Below the pieces are notes generated by a model that did no database searches, was not told the origin of the DNA, and worked only from the letters and a program-made list of their open reading frames with translations. From Phytohalomonas tamaricis (GTDB taxonomy: Bacteria > Pseudomonadota > Gammaproteobacteria > Pseudomonadales > Halomonadaceae), in the NCBI RefSeq assembly GCF_003012345.1, contig NZ_PVRV01000023.1, positions 310,001-374,000 on the forward strand: DNA of 64,000 nt, read 5' to 3'. How positions within the stretch are numbered: position 1 is the stretch's first letter; every line of letters starts with the position of its first letter. The position numbers and the translations under genes are program-made. Positions 18,363 to 28,352 of this stretch are shown here, one piece after another.

Positions 18363-19307
18363 TCAGGACGCGACGTCAGTCTCGAAAGTGGTAGTGAGGA
18401 TACGCAGCACTAGCGCATCGAAATTGATACCCACATGCGCTGCAGCCTGAGGTACGAGACTATGATCGGTCATCCCTGGTGAAGTATTGATTTCGAGCAA
18501 CCAGAACTTGCCATCACTGTCACGCATTACATCGAGGCGTCCCCACCCCTTCGCCCCAACAACATCGAACGCATTGCGGCAAAGAGTAGCCAGCTCTTCC
18601 TCTTCCCAGTCGGAAAGACCGCTCGGCAAGAAATAACGTGTTTCGTCAGAGAAATACTTGGCCTCGTAGTCGTAGAAGCCACTCACTGCTTCGACACGGA
18701 TCGCTGGCAGCACCTGATCACCTAAAATGGCTACGGTATACTCCGGCCCTTTGATGAATCGCTCTGCCATAATGGCAGTATCGAAACGACAGGAGTCATG
18801 ATACGCCTGCTCCAACGCAGCCGGATCGCTTACGATGCTTAACCCAAGCGTTGATCCTTCATGAACCGGTTTGACGACTAGCGGCAAGCCAAGACGCTCG
18901 ACAACGGACTGCCAATTCATATGAGCATGAAGCTCAAGACTCTCAGGGGTTGGCAACTCGCACGCCCGCCAAAGCAGTTTGGTACGCTGCTTGTCCATTC
19001 CGATGGCTGATCCCAGTACGCCACTGCCAGTGTAAGGAATACCCAGCAATTCGAGCGCACCTTGCAGAGTGCCATCCTCACCGCCTCGTCCATGCAGGGC
19101 AATAAAGACCCGGTCAGGCGCGAGCTGCTCAAGCCCCGCCAATCCTCCGTCAGCCGGATCATAGCCTACAGCGTCGACGCCCTGACGCTTAAGCGCCGCC
19201 AGTACGGCATTGCCGCTGAGTAGTGATACTTCCCGCTCAGCCGAATTGCCCCCCAGAAGTACCGCAACACGCCCGAAATCCCTTTTTTCGGCAGGCGTAG
19301 AAATCAT
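18363..19307 (-). CDS. ddlB: D-alanine-D-alanine ligase DdlB
   Basis: ATP-grasp enzyme joining two D-Ala residues for the peptidoglycan precursor, 314 aa. The N-terminus [20 protein letters not shown], the substrate loop [12 protein letters not shown] and the metal site [16 protein letters not shown] are all present. Its start overlaps the murC stop by four bases (ATGA), implying coupling. Confidence 0.97.
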   Translation of the reverse strand: MISTPAEKRDFGRVAVLLGGNSAEREVSLLSGNAVLAALKRQGVDAVGYDPADGGLAGLEQLAPDRVFIALHGRGGEDGTLQGALELLGIPYTGSGVLGSAIGMDKQRTKLLWRACELPTPESLELHAHMNWQSVVERLGLPLVVKPVHEGSTLGLSIVSDPAALEQAYHDSCRFDTAIMAERFIKGPEYTVAILGDQVLPAIRVEAVSGFYDYEAKYFSDETRYFLPSGLSDWEEEELATLCRNAFDVVGAKGWGRLDVMRDSDGKFWLLEINTSPGMTDHSLVPQAAAHVGINFDALVLRILTTTFETDVAS

Positions 19308-20770
19308 GTCAGCGTCACCTTTTCCATATCGAGTTGACTCGTTGCCAATGCCACACTGATTCCCCCAATGTCACCTGCCCCCTGGGTAATCAGGATATCG
19401 CCATCACGCAACACATTGCCCAACAGCATAGGCAGCGCTTGCTTGCTTTCGACAAACAACGGGTCCACTTGACCCCGCTGACGAATCGAACCGGCCAGAG
19501 TACGGCCATCTGCGCCGGGAATAGGCACTTCACCCGCGCTATAGATATCAAGCAACAGCAGCGTATCAACACCGGAGAGCACACGCACGAAGTCCTCATA
19601 CAGATCATGCGTACGCGAGTAACGGTGGGGTTGATAGATCATCACCAGCCGGCGCTCCGGCCATCCCTCGCGCACGGCACGAATCACCATCTCGACTTCG
19701 CGGGGATGATGACCATAATCATCAACCAGCATCACAGAGCCGCCCTCGGGTGAAGCGGTCATTTCCCCCTTGGGCAGAGCATAATGGCCGTGCACTTGGA
19801 AACGACGCCCAACCCCAGCAAAGCTCGCAAGCGCCCGGACGATGGCTTGATCGCTGACACCGGCATCGGTAGCTACCGCTATGGCCGCAAGGGCATTCAG
19901 GGCATTATGTTGCCCAGGCATATTCAATGAGATATCCAGATTGGCATGACCCGCCGGACGTACCGCGGTAAAGCGGATCTCACCGCCCTCCTGTCGGAAT
20001 TCCTCTATACGGTAATCAGCATCTTGATCAAAGCCATAAGTCACAAACTGACGCTGGACACGGGGCAGCAGGCTGCGAAGTACCGGATCATCGAGACACA
20101 GGATCGCCAGACCGTAGAATGGCAGATTATGCAGGAATTCAAGAAAGGTATCCTGCAGGCGAGAGAAATCCCCTTCATACGTCGCCATATGATCGGCATC
20201 GATATTGGTCACGATGGCTAGCATTGGCTGCAGATGCAGGAAGGAAGCGTCTGATTCATCCGCCTCAGCAACGAGATAATCGCCCTCGCCCAGACGCGCG
20301 TTGGTTCCGGCACTGGTCAAGCGCCCTCCGATCACGAATGTCGGATCGAGGCCGCCTTCGGCCAAAAGCGTTGCGGTCAAGCTTGTGGTGGTCGTCTTGC
20401 CATGCGTGCCCGCTACGGCAATGCCGTGTCTGAAACGCATCAACTCAGCCAGCATCTCTGCCCGCCGCACAACGGGTATACGATGCTCCTGCGCATATGC
20501 CACTTCAGGATTGCTACTATCAACCGCACTGGAAACGACTACTACATCGGCGCCACAGGCATTTTCCGAGGTATGACCGATCGCCACCTCAATACCACAG
20601 GTGCGCAGATGTGCCGTGACCGCGGACTCCTTAAGATCGCTGCCGCTGACGCCAAACCCCTGCGTGCTCAGCACCTCAGCAATACCGCACATGCCAGAGC
20701 CGCCAATGCCGACGAAATGGATACGGTTGATACGACGCATTCCTCTGCGCGAATGGGTACTAGTAAGCAA
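19304..20770 (-). CDS. murC: UDP-N-acetylmuramate-L-alanine ligase MurC
   Basis: Adds L-Ala to UDP-MurNAc, the first cytoplasmic peptide step, 488 aa. The N-terminal motif [18 protein letters not shown] and the ATP loop [10 protein letters not shown] (121 onward) are diagnostic. The start is uncertain: TTG at 20770 lies in a GGAGATAGG context inside the end of murG, while the ATG at 20740 has AGAGGA directly against it with no spacing. A leader of ten or so residues before RRINRIHF is normal in the family, so I keep the TTG. Confidence 0.95.
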   Translation of the reverse strand: MLTSTHSRRGMRRINRIHFVGIGGSGMCGIAEVLSTQGFGVSGSDLKESAVTAHLRTCGIEVAIGHTSENACGADVVVVSSAVDSSNPEVAYAQEHRIPVVRRAEMLAELMRFRHGIAVAGTHGKTTTTSLTATLLAEGGLDPTFVIGGRLTSAGTNARLGEGDYLVAEADESDASFLHLQPMLAIVTNIDADHMATYEGDFSRLQDTFLEFLHNLPFYGLAILCLDDPVLRSLLPRVQRQFVTYGFDQDADYRIEEFRQEGGEIRFTAVRPAGHANLDISLNMPGQHNALNALAAIAVATDAGVSDQAIVRALASFAGVGRRFQVHGHYALPKGEMTASPEGGSVMLVDDYGHHPREVEMVIRAVREGWPERRLVMIYQPHRYSRTHDLYEDFVRVLSGVDTLLLLDIYSAGEVPIPGADGRTLAGSIRQRGQVDPLFVESKQALPMLLGNVLRDGDILITQGAGDIGGISVALATSQLDMEKVTLT

Positions 20771-21857
20771 AACCTATCTCCATGCAGCCGGCCGCCATGA
20801 TATCCATCGCGTCGAGCCGGGCCTTGCCACGTGCGCGTATCGCCATGGCGGCGAGTGTTTCTGGGTTGAGCAGCGCCTTGAGCATGTCGGCAAGATACGC
20901 TGCACTCATCTCGTTTTGAGGTAATAGCCGAGCGGCATCGGCATCGGTCAAATAGCGTGCATTGGTCCGTTGATGGTCATCGACGGCAAAGGGAAACGGC
21001 ACCAGAATCGAAGGCTTTGCCGCAGCGGCCAGCTCGGCAACGGTCAGCGCACCCGAGCGGCACACAATCAAGTCGGCCCAGTCATAGGCGGCTGCCATAT
21101 CGTCTATAAATGCGCTTATCTCAGCATTAATGCTAGCTGCGGCATAACGCTCGCGTGTTGCCGCGTCCTTATCTCGCCCGGCCTGATGACGCACCTCTGG
21201 GCGAAGATCCTCTGGCAACAGTGCCAGCGCCTGTGGCACGCAATCATTAAGCGCCTTGGCACCAAGCGAGCCGCCGACCACAAGCAACCGCAGTGGGCGT
21301 CCACGCATCTGTTGCGCGCTACGCGGCGGCTGACCGACTAAAGCGATCTCGTCGCGTACCGGATTGCCCACCACTTCAACACCACGCTCAGCGGGAAAGG
21401 CTGAGGGAAAGGCGGCATAAACGCGAGCGGCAAAACGCGCCAGCATCTTATTGGTCATGCCTGCCACAGCATTCTGCTCATGGATAACCAGCGGTCGTTT
21501 CATCAACCACGCCGCTAACCCACCCGGGCCGCTGGCGAACCCGCCCATACCGATTACCAGGCCAGGGTCGAGCTTATCAATAATCTTTCTGGCCTGATTG
21601 ATGGCACGCAAAAGCCTAAACGGTGCCTTTAGCCAGCCAAGCACGCCTTTGCCTCTCAAGCCCACTACATTGATATGATGCAGCGGTAGTTCTGCCTGCG
21701 GCACCAGAGTATTTTCAAGCCCTCGTGGCGTTCCTAGCCAATGCACCTCGACCCCATGCGCCTGAAGCGCCTTTGCCAACGACAAGGCTGGAATAACATG
21801 CCCGCCCGTACCGCCTGCCATGATCAATGCACGCCGCTGACGGTTACCCTTGTCCAT
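20760..21857 (-). CDS. murG: Lipid II synthase MurG
   Basis: Membrane-associated glycosyltransferase adding GlcNAc to lipid I, 365 aa. [19 protein letters not shown] is the first G-loop, and [14 protein letters not shown] the donor-side loop. The ATG at 21857 has AGGAGG at good spacing, and the gene start overlaps the ftsW end by 14 bases. Upstream in-frame codons to 22001 run antiparallel to nothing but sit inside ftsW and are not part of the protein. Confidence 0.97.
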   Translation of the reverse strand: MDKGNRQRRALIMAGGTGGHVIPALSLAKALQAHGVEVHWLGTPRGLENTLVPQAELPLHHINVVGLRGKGVLGWLKAPFRLLRAINQARKIIDKLDPGLVIGMGGFASGPGGLAAWLMKRPLVIHEQNAVAGMTNKMLARFAARVYAAFPSAFPAERGVEVVGNPVRDEIALVGQPPRSAQQMRGRPLRLLVVGGSLGAKALNDCVPQALALLPEDLRPEVRHQAGRDKDAATRERYAAASINAEISAFIDDMAAAYDWADLIVCRSGALTVAELAAAAKPSILVPFPFAVDDHQRTNARYLTDADAARLLPQNEMSAAYLADMLKALLNPETLAAMAIRARGKARLDAMDIMAAGCMEIGFAY

Positions 21858-23064
21858 CGAGCGCCTCCTGCTGCGATATATGCATGCGACGCTCGCTAGC
21901 ACGTGCTTTAGCTGCTGCTCGCCGGCGACTGCGGGTTTCACCATCAACACGCAGCAGCAGACCAACCATGGCACCGCTAACCAGTAGGCTCGAGCCCCCA
22001 TAACTCAGCAGCGGCAACGTCAGTCCTTTGGTCGGCAGCAGACCTGCATTGACGGCGATATTGATAAAGGCCTGAGCACCAAAGATCAATGCAATGCCGT
22101 AGCAGGTGTAGGCTGCGAACAATCTCCCGCCGAGTTCGGCGTTGCGACCGATGCGAAAGGCCCGGAAAACTAAAATGGCGAATAACAACACAACGCCGAT
22201 CGCCCCCGGCAACCCCAACTCTTCTGCCAATACCGAGAAAACGAAATCAGTATGAGCTTCAGGAAGATAAAAAAGCTTCTGTACACTATTACCGAGACCA
22301 AGACCAAGCCAGCCGCCGCGGCCAAACGCAATCAGCGCTTGGGTCAGCTGGTAACCGGAACTGTACTGATTGGCCCAAGGATCAAGGAAACTGGTAATAC
22401 GCTGCAGACGGTAAGGTTCGGCAATAGCGATGAAGGCACCAAGCGCAATCACGGCACCCGCAAGCAGGATGAAGCGCCACATCGAAGCCCCTGCCAGCAA
22501 TAGCATACCCATGACGGTCGCGAGCATGACGACCGTCGTCCCGTAGTCGGGTTCAAGAATCATCAAACCGCCAAGACCGAACGTCAGACAAAGAGGCGCC
22601 AGAAAGCCCCACCAGCTGGTACGCACACGTTCAAGATGACGCTCAAGATAACCGCTGATGTAAATGACAAGACAGAGCTTGGCAACTTCCGAGGCCTGTA
22701 AATTAATTATACCTAGTGAAATCCAGCGCTTGCTGCCATTCACATCACGGCCAACGATCAGCACCGCTGCAAGCAAAATCGCGGCGACAAGCAACAATGC
22801 CGGTCCATTGTTTCGCCACCACGTCATGGGAATACGCATGACCACCATGGCGGAGCACAACGCTATTAATACAAAAATACCGTGGCGAATGCTGAAATAA
22901 TAAGGATTGCCGGTCAGACTCGTGGCGATTTCACTCGACGCTGATGTCACCATGATCCAACCGGTTGACAGCAAAGCAATACTTGCCGTCAAAAGCCAGC
23001 CATCAAGCGCGTGGCGCGCCGTAGAAAAACGAGGACTGGAAAAAAGTTGATCCCAGGACTTCAT
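21844..23064 (-). CDS. ftsW: SEDS peptidoglycan glycosyltransferase FtsW
   Basis: Polytopic septal glycan polymerase acting with FtsI, 406 aa, with about ten membrane helices. The SEDS signature is seen as GLTLPLLSYGGSSLLVSGAM near residue 350, and the catalytic Asp region in VFSVLAEELG with preceding LPEAHTDF. The start overlaps murD by four bases. A basic C-terminal tail (RSRRRAAAKARASERR) faces the cytoplasm. Confidence 0.97.
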   Translation of the reverse strand: MKSWDQLFSSPRFSTARHALDGWLLTASIALLSTGWIMVTSASSEIATSLTGNPYYFSIRHGIFVLIALCSAMVVMRIPMTWWRNNGPALLLVAAILLAAVLIVGRDVNGSKRWISLGIINLQASEVAKLCLVIYISGYLERHLERVRTSWWGFLAPLCLTFGLGGLMILEPDYGTTVVMLATVMGMLLLAGASMWRFILLAGAVIALGAFIAIAEPYRLQRITSFLDPWANQYSSGYQLTQALIAFGRGGWLGLGLGNSVQKLFYLPEAHTDFVFSVLAEELGLPGAIGVVLLFAILVFRAFRIGRNAELGGRLFAAYTCYGIALIFGAQAFINIAVNAGLLPTKGLTLPLLSYGGSSLLVSGAMVGLLLRVDGETRSRRRAAAKARASERRMHISQQEALDGQG

Positions 23065-24425
23065 GCCTTATCCTCACATGCCTGCACCCAGGCTCGAAAA
23101 GCCTCGCCCCGAGCCTCGTAGTTGCTGAACTGATCGAGACTTGCACAGGCTGGAGAAAGCAGCACACAATCGCCAGCATGAGCGACACCATGGGCATACT
23201 GCATGGCCTGAACTAGCGTGTCCACACGATGCACCGGCACATTATGTTCTATCGCCTGGGCGATCCTGCCCGCATCGGTGCCATACAGCACAGCTATGCG
23301 CGCATAACGCCCCAGTGATGCGGCCAATGGTGCAAAATCAGCGCCTTTACCCAACCCACCCGCCAGCAGGATCAGCTTTCCTGCCAAGGTCGGCCCCAGC
23401 CCTTCTATTGCCGCCAGCGTCGCACCGACATTGGTACCTTTGGAGTCGTTAATCCAACAAACGCCATCGCGCTCTGCCACGAACTCAGCGCGATGCGGCA
23501 AGCCGGCAAAGCGGGTCAAAACATGGCACATCGCTTCAAGAGACCAGTGCATGCAACTACCGATTGCCAATGCAGCAAGCACATTGGCAATATTATGCAG
23601 TCCCTGAAGACGCACCTCACGCATCGCCATTAGCGGCGTGTCGCCCCGCATCAGATAAAGTTCCCCATCGCGCATTGCCATACCCCAATCGCCTTCAGAT
23701 GGCGCATTCAGAGTAAAGCGCGTTACGGTACCGGCAAAGGTATCGACTGGCGATGTCCGATCATCATCGCCGTTAATCACAGCGGAACGTGCACCGACAA
23801 AAATACGCTGCTTCGCCGCGCCATACGCCGCCATCCCGTCATGTCTGTCGAGATGATCTTCACTCAGGTTGAGATAACAGGCGACATCGGCACCAAGGTG
23901 GCGTGTGGTTTCCAGTTGAAATGAGGAAAGCTCAAGAACGAAGCATTCAGCATCGGGATGGAGAGTAAGCAGATCAAGCGCAGGCGTACCAAGATTGCCG
24001 CCTACAGCGACCTTGATGCCAGCCTCCTGTGCCATTTCACCGACCAACGTGGTCACCGTGGATTTGGCATTCGAGCCGGTAATGGCCAGCAGCGAAGCCG
24101 GACGTGGACGCTGCCCTAAGGCGCGCACGAACAGCTCTATCTCGCCGACGATAAGCGCTTGTACCGTTTCAAGCCCCGGTGTACGCGGATCGACCCCGGG
24201 GCTAAGCACAATTTCACCAACCCCATCGAGATCCAGCTCAGTCAACGCGCCACAGTGCACCTCGACATCGGGATATTCACTGCAAAAAGCGTCGAGCCCA
24301 GCCGGCGCACTTCGCGTATCTGCCACGCTGAAGGGAACCCCTAGTCGAGACAAATGGCGCGCGATGGCGCGCCCGGAAATACCGAGCCCGACAACAAGCG
24401 TGTAACCTTTCTGAATACACTTCAT
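23061..24425 (-). CDS. murD: UDP-N-acetylmuramoyl-L-alanine-D-glutamate ligase MurD
   Basis: Adds D-Glu to the UDP-MurNAc-peptide, 454 aa. The ATP loop reads AITGSNAKSTVTTLVGEMA, the variant seen in pseudomonads, and the N-terminal Rossmann loop is VVGLGISGRAIARHL. INDSKGTNVGAT marks the central domain. It lies four bases after mraY and overlaps ftsW. Confidence 0.97.
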   Translation of the reverse strand: MKCIQKGYTLVVGLGISGRAIARHLSRLGVPFSVADTRSAPAGLDAFCSEYPDVEVHCGALTELDLDGVGEIVLSPGVDPRTPGLETVQALIVGEIELFVRALGQRPRPASLLAITGSNAKSTVTTLVGEMAQEAGIKVAVGGNLGTPALDLLTLHPDAECFVLELSSFQLETTRHLGADVACYLNLSEDHLDRHDGMAAYGAAKQRIFVGARSAVINGDDDRTSPVDTFAGTVTRFTLNAPSEGDWGMAMRDGELYLMRGDTPLMAMREVRLQGLHNIANVLAALAIGSCMHWSLEAMCHVLTRFAGLPHRAEFVAERDGVCWINDSKGTNVGATLAAIEGLGPTLAGKLILLAGGLGKGADFAPLAASLGRYARIAVLYGTDAGRIAQAIEHNVPVHRVDTLVQAMQYAHGVAHAGDCVLLSPACASLDQFSNYEARGEAFRAWVQACEDKA

Positions 24426-24429
24426 GGCG

Positions 24430-25512
24430 TCAGCGGATCTTCAACGTCGCCAGACCAAGCAGTACCAGAACCACGGTGATGATCCAGAAACGGACAATAA
24501 CGCGGGGCTCAGGCCATCCCTTGAGCTCGAAATGATGATGCAGCGGTGCCATTCTGAAAACGCGTCGGCCCGTCAACTTGAAAGAAGCAACCTGTACAAT
24601 GACCGACACTGTTTCCATGACGAACACACCACCCATGATGAACAGGACAATTTCCTGTCGCACTACCACGGCGACAACCCCCAGCGCAGCTCCCAGCGCC
24701 AGTGCCCCCACATCGCCCATGAACACCTGGGCGGGATAGGTGTTGAACCACAGAAAGCCCAACCCCGCACCAATAATCGCCCCACAGAATACCGCCATCT
24801 CTCCGGCGCCAAGCACAAAGGGGATATTCAAATAAGCCGCAAAATTGGCATTGCCACTCGCATAGGCAAATACAGCCAGTCCCATCGCCACCAACACGGT
24901 GGGCATGATTGCCAGGCCATCGAGGCCATCGGTCAGGTTGACGGCATTGGAGCTGCCTACGATAACGAAATAGGTCAAGACGACATAGAAACCGCCCAGC
25001 GGAATGACAATATCCTTGAACAGCGGCACGATCAGGCTGGTTTCAACCGGCGCAGCAGCGGTCATATAAAGGATGAACGCTGCGACGAGCCCGATGACTG
25101 ATTGCCAGAGATATTTCCATCTTGCCGGCAATCCACGCGGATTCTTTTCGACCACCTTACGGTAATCATCCACCCAGCCAACCGCACCAAAGCCAAGCGT
25201 AACCAGCAGGACCAACCAGACATAGTGACTGCGCAGATCACCCCACAACAACGTCGCGATGGCAATCGAGACCAGAATCATCGCCCCACCCATAGTCGGC
25301 GTACCGGCTTTGGAAAGATGTGACTGAGGACCGTCATTACGAATAGCCTGCCCGATCTGGCGTTCAACCAGCCGCTGAATCATGTAAGGGCCAATAATCA
25401 GGCACAGCAATAATGCTGTTAGCGTGGCCAGAATCATGCGCAGAGTAAGATAGCTGAAGACGCTGAAGGCGCTTTGGAGTTGTGCCAGCAATTCGGCGAG
25501 AAAGAGCAACAT
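24430..25512 (-). CDS. mraY: Phospho-N-acetylmuramoyl-pentapeptide transferase MraY
   Basis: Inner-membrane enzyme that makes lipid I from UDP-MurNAc-pentapeptide and undecaprenyl phosphate, 360 aa, ten membrane segments. [25 protein letters not shown] and [15 protein letters not shown] are the conserved catalytic loops with the Asp residues. Spaced 13 bases after murF. Confidence 0.98.
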   Translation of the reverse strand: MLLFLAELLAQLQSAFSVFSYLTLRMILATLTALLLCLIIGPYMIQRLVERQIGQAIRNDGPQSHLSKAGTPTMGGAMILVSIAIATLLWGDLRSHYVWLVLLVTLGFGAVGWVDDYRKVVEKNPRGLPARWKYLWQSVIGLVAAFILYMTAAAPVETSLIVPLFKDIVIPLGGFYVVLTYFVIVGSSNAVNLTDGLDGLAIMPTVLVAMGLAVFAYASGNANFAAYLNIPFVLGAGEMAVFCGAIIGAGLGFLWFNTYPAQVFMGDVGALALGAALGVVAVVVRQEIVLFIMGGVFVMETVSVIVQVASFKLTGRRVFRMAPLHHHFELKGWPEPRVIVRFWIITVVLVLLGLATLKIR

Positions 25513-25525
25513 GTATCGCGTTCAC

Positions 25526-26887
25526 CTAGTTAGTATCTGCACGCAGCTCGGTTACAAGTCTTTCCATACCGGCACTGCGCGACCCCTTGACCAGTACACT
25601 GGCGTTAACGGGTACGTGATATCGGGCATACGCCAGAAGCGATGCCCAATCGTCAAAGTGATGCCCCTGTAAGCCAAACGCCTCGGCCGCTGGTCGTGCG
25701 TTTTCACCTAAGGTGCCTAAAAAATCGATCTTCAGTTCCCGTGCATGCCGGCCGATCTCAGCGTGCAGACGCGCCGTATCATCGCCCAACTCCCCCATCG
25801 CACCAAGAAAACACCAGCGAGGCGATGGTAATGTCGCCAATGCTTCAAGTGCAGCCTTTACTGCGCCTGGATTGGCATTATAAGAATCATCCAGCAACCG
25901 CGACTGATTAATGCCTGCCAGCAATGTCAGGCGCCCCGGCACACCATCACAGGCCGTGAGCCCCGCCACGATTGCCTCATCAGGAATCCCCAGCGCGTGT
26001 GCCGCCGCCGCCGCTGCCAAGGCATTGCGAACATTGTGCAACCCCAACAGCCTAAGCTGAACATGGCCAGCATGCTCTCCATTCAAGACAAGCGTGAAAG
26101 CATAGCGCCCTAGTTCATCGCCCGCCAAGTCATTGACCGTCACGCAAGCCGCTTCCTGCAGGCTGAAATCCAGCACCTGCGCACTCCCGGCAAGTGCTTG
26201 CCACACGGGAAAGTAGCGATCGTCACGGTTGAGCACCGCCACGCCATCGGCCCCTAACCCAGCAAGAATTTCCCCCTTCGCCTGAGCGATGTGCCCCGAG
26301 CCGCCGAATTCCCCCACGTGAGCATCCGTCACATTGGTGATAACCGCCACATCGGGACGCGCCAGTGACGCAGTCCAGGCAATTTCACCCAAATGGTTGG
26401 CCCCAAGCTCGACCACGGCATAACGATGTTGCGGCTGAAGCCCTAACAGAGTCAGCGGTGCGCCTATATCGTTGTTGAGATTACCTTGCGTGGCAAGCGT
26501 ATGTTCCATACCGACATGCTGAGCACATATCGACGCCAGCATCGCCTTGACCGATGTCTTGCCGCTATTACCGGTAATCGCTGCGAGTCGTCCGTTCCAA
26601 GCCAACCGCCGAGCCCGCGCGAGCAGGCCCAACGCAAGGCGAGTATCAGCCACTTCAAGCTGAACAAGCGCATCGTCCTGCAGCTGATCGACAACTGCCG
26701 CCACCGCCCCGCGCTCACGTGCAACGCTCAGATAATCATGACCATCGAAACGTTCACCCCGCAGCGCCAGAAACAAGTCACCCGGCTCCAGAATGCGCGT
26801 ATCGGTAACGATGCGTTTGACTTCCAACGTTTGCGGCGGCTGAGCAACCCCCAGCGTTGCAGCAATCTGACCAAGCGATTCAGACAT
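25526..26887 (-). CDS. murF: UDP-MurNAc-tripeptide-D-Ala-D-Ala ligase MurF
   Basis: Adds the D-Ala-D-Ala dipeptide made by DdlB, 453 aa. The ATP loop is AITGNSGKTSVKAML, and LDDSYNANPGAVKAALE is the C-terminal family motif. The ATG at 26887 has GGAG seven bases before it and overlaps the murE stop by eight bases; the in-frame codons up to 26983 fall inside murE and are discarded. Confidence 0.97.
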   Translation of the reverse strand: MSESLGQIAATLGVAQPPQTLEVKRIVTDTRILEPGDLFLALRGERFDGHDYLSVARERGAVAAVVDQLQDDALVQLEVADTRLALGLLARARRLAWNGRLAAITGNSGKTSVKAMLASICAQHVGMEHTLATQGNLNNDIGAPLTLLGLQPQHRYAVVELGANHLGEIAWTASLARPDVAVITNVTDAHVGEFGGSGHIAQAKGEILAGLGADGVAVLNRDDRYFPVWQALAGSAQVLDFSLQEAACVTVNDLAGDELGRYAFTLVLNGEHAGHVQLRLLGLHNVRNALAAAAAAHALGIPDEAIVAGLTACDGVPGRLTLLAGINQSRLLDDSYNANPGAVKAALEALATLPSPRWCFLGAMGELGDDTARLHAEIGRHARELKIDFLGTLGENARPAAEAFGLQGHHFDDWASLLAYARYHVPVNASVLVKGSRSAGMERLVTELRADTN

Positions 26888-28352
26888 CGCGCGTCTCCAG
26901 CGCCTGCAGGGCGATCTCAACATCAGAGAATGGGTGACGTACGCCAGCGATTTCCTGGTAGGTTTCATGCCCTTTGCCAGCAATCAGGATCACATCGTCA
27001 GCGTTCGCACGTGTGATCACAGTTTCAATGGCCACACTGCGTCCTTCTATATTCAAGGCCCGCGCCGGGTCATTCAGTCCGGCCTGCAGCTCGGCCCGAA
27101 TGTCCTCTGGGGATTCACTACGCGGATTATCATCGGTAATCACAACATCATCAGCATGCTGCTCTGCGATGCTGGCCATCACCGGACGTTTGCCACGATC
27201 ACGATCGCCACCGCACCCCACGACACACCATAGTCGACCGGGAACATGCGCTTTAAGCGCGACGAGCGCATTCTCAAGCGCATTAGGGGTATGGGCATAA
27301 TCCACTACCACTACCGGGCACCCTGCTCGCTTGAGTCGCTGCATGCGTCCGGGGACAGGCGTGAGCGTTGCAGCCGCTTGCCACAGGGCATCGAGGCTAT
27401 CGCCTAACGCATAAAGTGTCGCTATCGCCAGGAGCACATTATCTAGGTTGAAACGGCCCATTAACGCAAGCGTGAGAGTCCTCTCACCTTCCGGCGTTTT
27501 GATCACGGCGCTTTGACCATCAGACTCAGCCCGCCACCGCTTAATGCGGAACTCACAGGTAGCGTCACGTCCCACAGACACCACCTTCACATGCGACCTG
27601 ACGCCGGCCGTCATCAAACGGGCCAGCGGGTCCTGGGCATTAACAATCGCAACTTCAAGCTCATCACGCTGAAAAAGGCGCGCCTTTGACGCCGCATAGG
27701 CACTCATGCTGCCGTGATAATCAAGATGATCACGGGTGAGATTGGTAAACACTGCCGCTCGGATATGGCAACCATCAAGCCGCCCCTGATCGAGCGCATG
27801 GGATGATGCCTCCATTGCCACACGCTCACATTGCTGATCAGCGAGCATGCGCAACGCCCGCTGCACACCTACTGCATCCGGCGTCGTCAGGCCCGTATCG
27901 GTCAATGCGCCAAGGCGTCCACACCCTAATGTACCGATAAGCCCGGCAGGATGATTCAGCCGCTGTGAAAGTTCTGCAAGGTAATGGGTCACTGAACTCT
28001 TGCCATTGGTACCGGTCACTGCGATTTGCGCAAGCGACTCAGGCACAGCAAACGCTTGATGGGCTAACTCTCCAAGACACGACTTGACGTCATCACTCAC
28101 CATAACGCGCGAGTCTGTGCTTGGATAAGGCGCCTGCGCCAGCACCAAAGCTGCACCTGACGCAAGCGCCGCATCAATATAGTCACGGCCATCCTGACGT
28201 GTACCTGGAATAGCGATAAATACATCGCCTGCTACAATCCGGCGCGAGTCAAGGTGTAGATTCAAATGGCTACGAAGTTCAGGCCAGACACGCCCCGGCC
28301 ATAAAGCGTCAAGAACATGGCGCAGATGCGCTCCTTGCAGAACATCATTCAT
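26880..28352 (-). CDS. murE: UDP-MurNAc-dipeptide: meso-diaminopimelate ligase MurE
   Basis: Adds the third stem residue, 490 aa. ATP loop AVTGTNGKSSVTHYLAEL near 112-129. The substrate motif DNPR in VITDDNPRSESPEDI predicts meso-diaminopimelate rather than lysine, as expected for a Gram-negative. The end overlaps murF by eight bases and the start overlaps ftsI by four. Confidence 0.97.
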   Translation of the reverse strand: MNDVLQGAHLRHVLDALWPGRVWPELRSHLNLHLDSRRIVAGDVFIAIPGTRQDGRDYIDAALASGAALVLAQAPYPSTDSRVMVSDDVKSCLGELAHQAFAVPESLAQIAVTGTNGKSSVTHYLAELSQRLNHPAGLIGTLGCGRLGALTDTGLTTPDAVGVQRALRMLADQQCERVAMEASSHALDQGRLDGCHIRAAVFTNLTRDHLDYHGSMSAYAASKARLFQRDELEVAIVNAQDPLARLMTAGVRSHVKVVSVGRDATCEFRIKRWRAESDGQSAVIKTPEGERTLTLALMGRFNLDNVLLAIATLYALGDSLDALWQAAATLTPVPGRMQRLKRAGCPVVVVDYAHTPNALENALVALKAHVPGRLWCVVGCGGDRDRGKRPVMASIAEQHADDVVITDDNPRSESPEDIRAELQAGLNDPARALNIEGRSVAIETVITRANADDVILIAGKGHETYQEIAGVRHPFSDVEIALQALETRDV

